Positions 7,652 through 13,148 of a stretch of DNA of 13,148 nucleotides are shown here, piece by piece (the first letter of the stretch is position 1; every line of letters starts with the position of its first letter). Position numbers and translations under genes: made by a program. This DNA is from JBFHRE01 sp036745195 (GTDB lineage: Bacteria > Actinomycetota > Acidimicrobiia > Spongiisociales > ZC4RG35), in NCBI GenBank assembly GCA_036745195.1, contig DAIOGO010000072.1:1-13148 (forward strand). Direction: 5' to 3'. Below the pieces are notes generated by a model, which was not told where the DNA came from, ran no database searches, and saw only the letters and a program-made list of their open reading frames with translations.

Positions 7652-10600
7652 CGCTCCTCCCCCGCCCGGATGGTCGCACCGGGGCTCTCAGCATCGATCG
7701 ATCGCCGGGCGAATGACACCGCCGCCGCCATTCCCCCCAGACCGACGATCACCGCTCCCAACAACCCTTGCCAGGGGATGACGAGAAGAGGAGAAGGCAC
7801 CACCGGCACTCCGTCGGCGTCGCGCACCAGAGTGTCGAGGGTGGTGAGGGCGAGGCCAAGGCCGATCACCAGCCCGGCGCCGGTCCCCAATGCCGCCACC
7901 AACAGATTCTCCCGTCCCACCATCGCCGCCAGCCTCGCCCGGGTGATGCCCAGTGCCCGCAGCAGCGCCAGCTCGAAGCTCCGGGTCGACACGGCGGTGG
8001 AGACCCCGAACCAGGTGGCGATCATGACGATCACCGTCGTCGCCAGGCCCCCAAACCCGAGCGAGCCGATCACCCCCACCGCGATCGGATCAGACAGGCG
8101 CTGTTCCCTTCGTTCCGCCGAGACGATCACCCCCTCACCTTCGATCGGTGAACCCCACAGGAAACGGTCGGGGTCCCCGAACTCCTTTCCCTCGATCCAG
8201 GAGAGGGCGGCGAGATCGGCGGCGTCGACCACCAGACCCTTGGCCCGGTCGGGGGCAGTGGGGAGAGCTTCGATCGTGCCCACCACCCTGACCTGGGGGT
8301 TGATCGCCCCGACCGACATCTGAATGGTGTCGCCGACCGCCAGCCCGGATTCCTGCAGCAGCGAGGGCGTGAACAGCGCCGCCAGCTCCGGCAGTTCGGG
8401 GGGACTGATGGCTGCCTCCACCACCACCCCGGACTGGGTCCCCTGTGGCACGAACAGGATCTCGGACTCCACCGAACTGTTGGAGATCGACTCGATCGAG
8501 GCTTGGGCGCCGACCGCCCCCGAGGCCGACACGGCGCTGCTCCACTCGCCGGCGCCCAGCGCCAGCGGTTGACCGCCTGAGGAGAGCGAGTCGAGGATCA
8601 CCGCCGTCAAGGCCGAAGCGCTGTCGGACCCGGGGGCAGGGCCGGACCCGGGCATCGCGATCCGCCAGCCGACCAGGGAACGCGGCTCCGATCCGGCGAC
8701 CGGGATTCGAAAGGGGGTCGTCGCGCCGACCTCGACGTCGCGTGACTCGGTGGTGGTCACGAGTCCCGACCCGTCCCTGACGATCAGGGCCAGGCGGACC
8801 TGCCCCGAGATCGGATGGGTCCCGCTCGCCCGCACCGTCACCTCGCCCTCGACCTCGTCGCCGCCCAGTGTCACACCTATGGTCTCCCCTGACCCCAGGC
8901 CTTCCCATGAATCGGCCGGTGAGACCAGGTCGGACCGGATCGGAACGACCCCGGTGTCCAGGGCCACCAGAGCCACCCCCTGCAGGGTCGAACCGAGGGA
9001 CACCGTCTTGGTGATCAGGGGGGATCTGGTGCCGGTGGCCTCCACCCCGGCGGGTCCGGAGGCCACCCATCCGACTTCGAGTTGTGCCTGGTCGGTCTGC
9101 GACTGCCACCAGGTGGCGCCGTAGGTGGACACGAAAGTGAGCATGGCCACCGCCGAAGCGGTGAGGACCGCCTGCCGATTGCTTCGGTCAGGCTGCCGGG
9201 CGGCCCAGGACACGGCCAGCCCGAAGTCGACCGGGGCGGTTGTCGACCATCCCTCGATCCGCCTCAACAGCGGCGGCAGGAGACGGGCCAGCAACACCAC
9301 GCCCGCCATCCACACCAGCACCGGGGCGACCACGATCAGCGGGTCGACCCCCTCGACCGGTGACCAGGTGGCCCGAAGCCGCCACACCCCGATCAACCCG
9401 GCGGCCAGCACGATCAGATCGATCCCCCACCTGCGAAGAAGCCCAATCGAGGATGGGCGAGAGCGAATAGCCTGCGCGGCGGCGTATCCACCAGCTCCGG
9501 ACAAGGCGGGGGCGGCCAGCACCGCCACCGACCCGATCGCAGCGATTGCCACCGGGACGAGGGAGGCGACGGACACCCGGGGATCGAGGGCGGCCCCCAG
9601 GGCCCCCAGGATCGGAGTGGAACCGGCCAACCGGATCAAGGCGACCGCCAGCAGGGGCCCGGCCACGAGTCCGATCACAGCCAGCACCGAACCTTCCAGA
9701 GCGGCGTTCACCGTCGACCCCAGCCGGGACGACCCGCGCGACGACACCAGCTCGATGGGCAATCGCCGCCGCTCGGTGGCGGCGGTGACGGCGACAGCCA
9801 GACCGACGAGCGAAAGCACCGTCACCGCCGTCAACACGGCCCCCACCGTCGCCGCCGCCGATCGAAGAGACCGCTGGGCGCCGGCGAGGAGGGCGGGCAA
9901 TCCGCTCTCCACCGTCAAAGGGGAGAGGGCGGCATCGAGGCCGGCCAGCTGCGAAGTCCATCCGCCGATCCTGTCCTCGTCGATCTCGTCGACCACCGGC
10001 TCCGCCACCCAGGTGGCGGTCACCCGTTCGGCGACGTTCAACAACTGATCGGCCGGCACCAGCACCGGCCCCACCGACAAGAAGGAACCGGAGGCCAGCA
10101 CTCCTTCCGCCATCTGCAGGCTGATCTCGTTCAGTGCTGCTGGCGGGTCGACCAAGCCCACCAGCTCGAGTTCGACCACCTGGCCGGCCCGATCGACGAT
10201 GAAGGTGTCCCCCAGCGCCAGACCGAGGGCGTCGGCGGCGGCGACATGGACGGCCGCTTGCCCCGCCACAGACGGCAGGACTCCCGACACCGGTCCCAGC
10301 GCCGATTCCGAGCCCGACCATGATGCCAGCGCCGTCACGACCCGACGGCCGGAAACCCGATCGATCTCGGCGCCAAATGCATCGGAGAGCAGCAGGCTCC
10401 AGGGGTCGCCCATCTCGGGGATCGCCGCCATCTCCGAGCCGAAGCGGGCATCGATTCCGTCGAATTGGCCTGGATCGATCCTCCCCGAGGCGATCACCGA
10501 TCGCTCGGTCGGACTGGCTTCGGCCACCCGACGCTCGAGACTGGCCTGGCCGAGGGCGGTGGCCAGGATCGGCGCCAACGACGCCAGCATGGTCACCAGC

Positions 10601-10683
10601 ACCACGATCACCCCCAGCCCCAGCATCATCCGCAAGTCGTGGCGGAGCCGGGACCAGACCGAGAAGCCGCTTCCACCAGGCAC
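7648..10683 (-). CDS. Very large FtsX-superfamily ABC permease (1011 aa)
   Basis: This is the first gene of the minus-strand ABC cluster. TM1 is about 21-43. A periplasmic-type domain (about 44-273) contains ADALGLALGDTFIVD, a MacB-like core motif. TMs follow at about 275-300, 328-352, 373-395, 420-437, 449-470 and 506-526. A very long second outer region (about 527-866) then leads to three final TMs (about 867-897, 926-948, 965-992). The C-terminal FtsX unit is clear (FELALLRALGITRARLAAMVGRE after TM8). Within the second outer region, residues about 598-735 are rich in alternating strands (EGEVTVRASGTHPISGQVRL) and look like a beta-sandwich insert. The GTG at 10683 is preferred: an in-frame TAG lies three codons upstream, and TAGCCT ends 6 nt before it, which suits a leaderless start. 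The next ATGs are codons 19-20, which would remove part of the N-terminal region before TM1. Confidence 0.87.
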   Translation of the reverse strand: MPGGSGFSVWSRLRHDLRMMLGLGVIVVLVTMLASLAPILATALGQASLERRVAEASPTERSVIASGRIDPGQFDGIDARFGSEMAAIPEMGDPWSLLLSDAFGAEIDRVSGRRVVTALASWSGSESALGPVSGVLPSVAGQAAVHVAAADALGLALGDTFIVDRAGQVVELELVGLVDPPAALNEISLQMAEGVLASGSFLSVGPVLVPADQLLNVAERVTATWVAEPVVDEIDEDRIGGWTSQLAGLDAALSPLTVESGLPALLAGAQRSLRSAAATVGAVLTAVTVLSLVGLAVAVTAATERRRLPIELVSSRGSSRLGSTVNAALEGSVLAVIGLVAGPLLAVALIRLAGSTPILGALGAALDPRVSVASLVPVAIAAIGSVAVLAAPALSGAGGYAAAQAIRSRPSSIGLLRRWGIDLIVLAAGLIGVWRLRATWSPVEGVDPLIVVAPVLVWMAGVVLLARLLPPLLRRIEGWSTTAPVDFGLAVSWAARQPDRSNRQAVLTASAVAMLTFVSTYGATWWQSQTDQAQLEVGWVASGPAGVEATGTRSPLITKTVSLGSTLQGVALVALDTGVVPIRSDLVSPADSWEGLGSGETIGVTLGGDEVEGEVTVRASGTHPISGQVRLALIVRDGSGLVTTTESRDVEVGATTPFRIPVAGSEPRSLVGWRIAMPGSGPAPGSDSASALTAVILDSLSSGGQPLALGAGEWSSAVSASGAVGAQASIESISNSSVESEILFVPQGTQSGVVVEAAISPPELPELAALFTPSLLQESGLAVGDTIQMSVGAINPQVRVVGTIEALPTAPDRAKGLVVDAADLAALSWIEGKEFGDPDRFLWGSPIEGEGVIVSAERREQRLSDPIAVGVIGSLGFGGLATTVIVMIATWFGVSTAVSTRSFELALLRALGITRARLAAMVGRENLLVAALGTGAGLVIGLGLALTTLDTLVRDADGVPVVPSPLLVIPWQGLLGAVIVGLGGMAAAVSFARRSIDAESPGATIRAGEER

Positions 10684-10689
10684 GGGACC

Positions 10690-10695
10690 AGGCTA
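10690..10695 (-). promoter_or_regulatory. Putative -10 box of the ABC operon (leaderless GTG start)
   Basis: Minus-strand TAGCCT (TAnnnT) is followed by 6 nt (GGTCCC) and the GTG at 10683, with no Shine-Dalgarno between. This would give a leaderless mRNA for the whole four- to six-gene operon. A TTGGGG lies 20 bp upstream of the box, a looser than usual spacing for a -35. Confidence 0.42.
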
Positions 10696-10758
10696 TCCGT
10701 TTGCCACCCACGCCGCCCCAAGTGCCGAGAGAGGGTGGGGAGGTGGCCCGACCGGCAG

Positions 10759-10764
10759 TAGGAT
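10759..10764 (+). promoter_or_regulatory. Putative -10 box of greA
   Basis: Plus-strand TAGGAT fits TAnnnT and lies 34 nt before the greA ATG, predicting a leader of about 28 nt. The 115-bp region 10684-10798 is a shared divergent promoter region for greA and the ABC operon. No good -35 is visible (TGGGGA at 17 bp is poor). Confidence 0.42.
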
Positions 10765-10798
10765 GCATGGTTCCCAACCCTCCCGAGTGAGCATCAGC

Positions 10799-11281
10799 AT
10801 GACCAAGGCACACCATCCCACCTTCCTCACCCAGGAGGCCTTCGACAAGCTCAAGGCCGAGCTCGAGCATCTCGTCACCGAAGGCCGTGCCAGGGTGGAG
10901 GAACGCATACAGACGGCTCGTGAGCACGGCGACCTCCGAGAGAACGCCGACTACGACGCCGCCAAGAACGACCAGGGTCTGATGGAGGCGAGGATCCGCC
11001 AGCTCGAGCATCTCCTCAACACGGCGGTGGTGGGCGAGGTGCCGCACACCGAAGAGGTGGTGATCGGCTCATTGGTCACCGTGATCGATCACGACGGAGA
11101 CGAACTCCAGTACTTCGTCGCCCCCCCGGAGAACAAGGTACCGGGGTTCCTTCTCGCCTCCCCCTCCGGTCCGCTCGGCCGGGCATTGCTCGGGGCCAAA
11201 GTGGGAGATTCGGTCACGTACGATGCCCCGGCCGGAGCTTTCACCGTCGAGGTGGTGGGAGTCGAGCCCTTCCGGGGCTGA
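10799..11281 (+). CDS. greA: Transcription elongation factor GreA
   Basis: GreA binds RNA polymerase, reaches through the secondary channel and stimulates cleavage of backtracked RNA. The 160-aa length is normal for the family. The N-terminal coiled coil covers about 11-80. Its tip carries the GDLRENADYDAAKNDQG signature; acidic D45 and E48 correspond to the Mg2+-coordinating pair D41/E44 of E. coli GreA. The C-terminal FKBP-like domain covers about 85-160 (IGSLVTVIDHDGDE through GAFTVEVVGVEPF). The ATG at 10799 gives the usual actinobacterial opening (T..LTQEAFDKLKAELEHL). An in-frame GTG four codons upstream (10787) is possible but would add only VSIS. The Shine-Dalgarno is weak (GAGTGAG). 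The gene is divergent from the ABC operon and is followed by mgtE after 94 bp. Confidence 0.97.
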   Translation: MTKAHHPTFLTQEAFDKLKAELEHLVTEGRARVEERIQTAREHGDLRENADYDAAKNDQGLMEARIRQLEHLLNTAVVGEVPHTEEVVIGSLVTVIDHDGDELQYFVAPPENKVPGFLLASPSGPLGRALLGAKVGDSVTYDAPAGAFTVEVVGVEPFRG

Positions 11282-11292
11282 CACCCGACGGC

Positions 11293-11309
11293 GCCGAAGA
11301 TTGTTCGGC
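11293..11309 (+). terminator. Weak hairpin after greA
   Basis: GCCGAA and TTCGGC form a 6-bp stem with a 5-nt loop (GATTG), starting 12 nt after the greA stop. There is no U-rich tract after it, so any termination would be weak or Rho-dependent. Confidence 0.28.
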
Positions 11310-11340
11310 CATCACGGTCGAGGCCACCGTCCTCGTCACC

Positions 11341-11346
11341 TACTCT
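11341..11346 (+). promoter_or_regulatory. Putative -10 box of mgtE
   Basis: TACTCT fits TAnnnT and lies 29 nt before the mgtE ATG, predicting a leader of about 22 nt with a weak GGGA ribosome site. At 17 bp upstream TCGAGG is a poor -35. Readthrough from greA is also possible. Confidence 0.33.
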
Positions 11347-11375
11347 GACGCCCGAAACGCCGATGGGACCACTCC

Positions 11376-12773
11376 ATGAAACTGCGACTGCGCCGACCTC
11401 AAGACCTTGCGCGCCTGCTTCGGGCCACCGCCCGCCGTCATCCCGACGAGGTGGAGGTCTATCTCGGCTATCACGTCGAGGAGTGGTCGGCCCTGGCGGA
11501 GGCCTCCCCGGCTGACGCCGCCGACATCCTGGAGGCGATCGACGCCGACACGGCTTCGGAGTTGATTGCCGAACTCGACGCCAACGAGGCAGCCGACGTG
11601 TTCGTTGAACTCGACGATGAGCTCGCCGCAGAGCTTCTCGGCGAGCTGTCGGTCCAGGACGCCGCCGAAGTCCTGGCCGAGATGCTTCCCGAGGATGCCG
11701 CCGACGTACTCGCCGTCGTCGACGACCAGGAAACGGTCGACCAACTGCTCGACCTGATGGAAGACTCCGCGGCCGAGGACATCCGCCAGCTGCTGGCATA
11801 CGCCCCTGATTCCGCCGGCGGGCTCATGACCACCGACATCGCCATGCTCCCCGTCGGCATGTCTGCCGGGGAGGCCATCGAGCGCATCCGCCAGCTCCAC
11901 GAGGAACTGGAAGATCTGTCCTACGTATACGTGGTCGACGACCACCACCGGCTGGAGGGTGTGCTCAGTTTTCGCGACCTCGTGTTCAACCGGCCCGGGG
12001 TGGGTCTGGAGGAGGTGATGGTTCGCGAGCCGGTGGCGGTTCTGGTCGACACCGATCGCGAAGAGGTCGCCGAACTGATCCAGCGCTACCACCTGTTTGG
12101 GGTCCCGGTCGTCGACCACCAACGGCGTCTGCTGGGAATGGTCACCTCCGACAGCGTGATCGAAGCCGTCCAGCAGGAGGCATCGGAGGACTTCGCGGTG
12201 GCGGTGGGGGCCGGCTCGGGCGAGACCACCCGCAGCCCGATCATCAGATCGATGAAGGCCCGGCTCCCGTGGATCGTCTTCGACCTCGCCATCTCCTCGG
12301 TGGTCGTGATCGCCGTCAGCCGCTTCGAGGACATTCTCTCGGCATTCACCGTACTGGCCGCCCTGATGCCGCTGGTGGCGAGGGTGGGGGGCGACGCCGG
12401 CGCCCAGAGCCTGGCTGTCGTGATCCGCGGTCTGGCCGCCGGCGATCTGGCGGGAAGTTCGGTGATCAGGGTGGTCCGCCGCGAGGCCGCCATCGGCGTC
12501 TTGAACGGGTTGGCGATCGGAGCCGCCTCGGGGCTGTTCGCATTTGTCATGCAAACCGTGGGAGGGGGCGCCCGTCCCCTCCAGATCAGCCTGGTGATGG
12601 CGATCGCCACCCTCACGAATCTCACCGTCGCCGGCGTGGCCGGCTCCGGCATCCCGTTCCTGCTCCGACGGCTGTCACTCGACCCCGCCCTCGGCTCCAA
12701 CCTGCTACTCACCACGGTCACCGACCTCATCGGTTTTGCCGGATTCCTGGCGGTGGCGACCGCCCTGCTGTGA
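11376..12773 (+). CDS. mgtE: MgtE-family magnesium transporter
   Basis: This is an inner-membrane Mg2+ channel gated by cytosolic Mg2+. At 465 aa it has the standard length and domain order. The acidic helical N domain covers about 1-135, with repeats such as ADAADILEAID and DAAEVLAEML. The CBS pair covers about 150-265, entered by the family motif DSAGGLMTTDI at 145-155. The plug helix covers about 270-295. Five TMs lie at about 297-316, 321-345, 371-394, 401-428 and 440-465. TM5 contains TTVTDLIGFAGF; D450 matches the pore Asp (D432 of Thermus thermophilus MgtE). The segment between TM2 and TM3 reads ARVGGDAGAQSLAVVIRGLA, the conserved GG(N)xGxQ loop, here with Asp340 at the position that is often Asn. 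The ATG at 11376 is the first in-frame ATG and gives the family N-terminus. The gene is co-directional with greA and probably has its own promoter. Confidence 0.96.
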   Translation: MKLRLRRPQDLARLLRATARRHPDEVEVYLGYHVEEWSALAEASPADAADILEAIDADTASELIAELDANEAADVFVELDDELAAELLGELSVQDAAEVLAEMLPEDAADVLAVVDDQETVDQLLDLMEDSAAEDIRQLLAYAPDSAGGLMTTDIAMLPVGMSAGEAIERIRQLHEELEDLSYVYVVDDHHRLEGVLSFRDLVFNRPGVGLEEVMVREPVAVLVDTDREEVAELIQRYHLFGVPVVDHQRRLLGMVTSDSVIEAVQQEASEDFAVAVGAGSGETTRSPIIRSMKARLPWIVFDLAISSVVVIAVSRFEDILSAFTVLAALMPLVARVGGDAGAQSLAVVIRGLAAGDLAGSSVIRVVRREAAIGVLNGLAIGAASGLFAFVMQTVGGGARPLQISLVMAIATLTNLTVAGVAGSGIPFLLRRLSLDPALGSNLLLTTVTDLIGFAGFLAVATALL

Positions 12774-12805
12774 ACCGCGCTCTGGCGCCCCCAACGGACG
12801 ATGCG

Positions 12806-12811
12806 TAGGAT
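12806..12811 (+). promoter_or_regulatory. Putative -10 box for leaderless secreted peptidase gene
   Basis: TAGGAT, the same hexamer as the proposed greA -10, is followed by 7 nt and the GTG at 12819. The spacing places the transcription start on the GTG. The box overlaps the alternative ATG at 12810, which argues against that ATG as the start if this promoter is real. TGGCGC 17 bp upstream is a weak -35 candidate. Confidence 0.42.
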
Positions 12812-12818
12812 GAACCGG

Positions 12819-13148
12819 GTGAGCGGGCGGAGTCGGATCGGGATCGTGATCGTGGCCGGGCTGGTCGGATCCAGTCTCTTTTCTACGTTGCCTGCAGCCG
12901 CCGCTTGTTCCCCCCGCACCGCATCGAGCCTCGGCCCGGTCCCGCAAGCCGGCCCCGCCCCCGGCGACCCTGGCGAACCTCCCCTCACGTCCGAACCTCC
13001 CGGAGAACCGCTCCCTCCGGTCGAACCTGCCCCTGCCCCCACCAATCGGTGTTCCTACGTCCGGCGGATCGAGTTCCCGGTGGTGGCCGACGGGGTGTTT
13101 CTCTCCAGCTTCGGTGTCCCGCGGGACGGCGGTGCACGCTGGCACCAC
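12819..13148 (+). CDS. Secreted M23-type metallopeptidase, N-terminal part (cut by window edge)
   Basis: The first 110 codons of a plus-strand gene, open to the window end. A basic start (MSGRSR) and a hydrophobic stretch (IGIVIVAGLVGSSLF) end in a TLPAAAA cleavage region, giving a Sec signal peptide of about 29 residues. A Pro/Glu-rich low-complexity linker follows (about 40-75). After Cys78 comes IEFPVVADGVFLSSFGVPRDGGARWHH. F-P-V..., then S-FG.PRDGG.R.H, is the opening of the M23/LytM (lysostaphin-like) fold, in which the first His of H-x-G-x-D binds zinc; H109 would be that ligand. Such proteins cut peptidoglycan cross-bridges or act as non-catalytic activators; the remaining zinc ligands lie outside the window. 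In-frame ATGs at 12801 and 12810 are alternative starts. I prefer the GTG at 12819 for its leaderless spacing from TAGGAT. Cys30 and Cys78 could form a disulfide. Confidence 0.7.
   Translation, partial: MSGRSRIGIVIVAGLVGSSLFSTLPAAAACSPRTASSLGPVPQAGPAPGDPGEPPLTSEPPGEPLPPVEPAPAPTNRCSYVRRIEFPVVADGVFLSSFGVPRDGGARWHH

Noticed and set aside
7690..7703. ATCGATCGATCG short repeat
   Set aside because: It lies inside permease codons (residues around SIDAES) and is a chance run of a 4-bp palindrome, not a repeat element.
236..10683. Bacteriocin or antibiotic biosynthesis cluster, or Bce-type peptide-sensing module
   Set aside because: No precursor peptide, modification enzyme, histidine kinase or response regulator is present in the window; only permeases and ATPases are seen.
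9188..11047. Minus-strand 619-codon frame covering part of greA and the permease
   Set aside because: It is Arg/Gly-rich without domains, overlaps the real permease on the same strand in another frame, and runs antisense through greA.
11282..11375. Mg2+-sensing M-box riboswitch ahead of mgtE
   Set aside because: The gap is only 94 bp, shorter than an M-box, and contains just a 6-bp hairpin.
11340..12554. Minus-strand 404-codon frame opposite mgtE
   Set aside because: It is the antisense shadow of mgtE, whose plus-strand product has the full MgtE domain order.
12891..12910. Lipoprotein signal (lipobox) in the M23-type protein
   Set aside because: The residues before Cys30 are AAAA, lacking the usual Leu/Val/Ile at -3. 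A second Cys at 78 makes a disulfide and ordinary signal peptidase cleavage more likely.

Overview
The window is high-GC DNA, almost fully coding. All gaps between genes are short; the longest is about 115 bp. The codon bias, the actinobacterial look of GreA and of the ABC ATPases, and several apparently leaderless starts placed just after a TAnnnT -10 box suggest an actinomycete (phylum Actinomycetota). An uncultured Acidimicrobiia-like lineage is a guess that the sequence alone cannot settle. There is no rRNA, tRNA, CRISPR array, transposase or phage gene.

Minus strand, read right to left from 10683 to 236: six genes encode FtsX/MacB-superfamily ABC transport proteins. Cassette A (10683 to 3484) holds two very large permeases (1011 and 875 aa) followed by two ATPases (289 and 224 aa). 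All four are joined by stop/start overlaps (ATGA, GTGA, TGATG), so they are probably one translationally coupled operon. The 289-aa ATPase has an extra C-terminal segment that resembles an AbrB/MraZ-type swapped-hairpin domain. The 1011-aa permease has an extracytoplasmic insert that looks like a beta-sandwich. After a 110-bp gap with a terminator-like hairpin, cassette B (3373 to 236) holds a third ATPase (232 aa) and a third permease (809 aa) with two FtsX units. These proteins belong to the ATP-driven mechanotransmission/export class (LolCDE, MacB, FtsEX, Bce). Substrates and partners are not encoded here: there is no MacA-like adaptor, no bacteriocin precursor and no two-component system. 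A DinB-family gene follows on the same strand and runs off the left edge (171 to 1).

Plus strand, from 10799 rightward and divergent from the ABC operon: greA (transcript cleavage factor), mgtE (CBS-gated Mg2+ channel), and the start of a secreted M23-type peptidase that runs off the right edge (12819 to 13148). The three are co-directional, but each has a plausible -10 box of its own, so they may be separate transcription units.

The most interesting material is the double FtsX-type cassette: its three-permease/three-ATPase make-up, the fused AbrB-like tail, and the beta-sandwich insert. I see no evidence for a wholly new kind of defence or mobile system.
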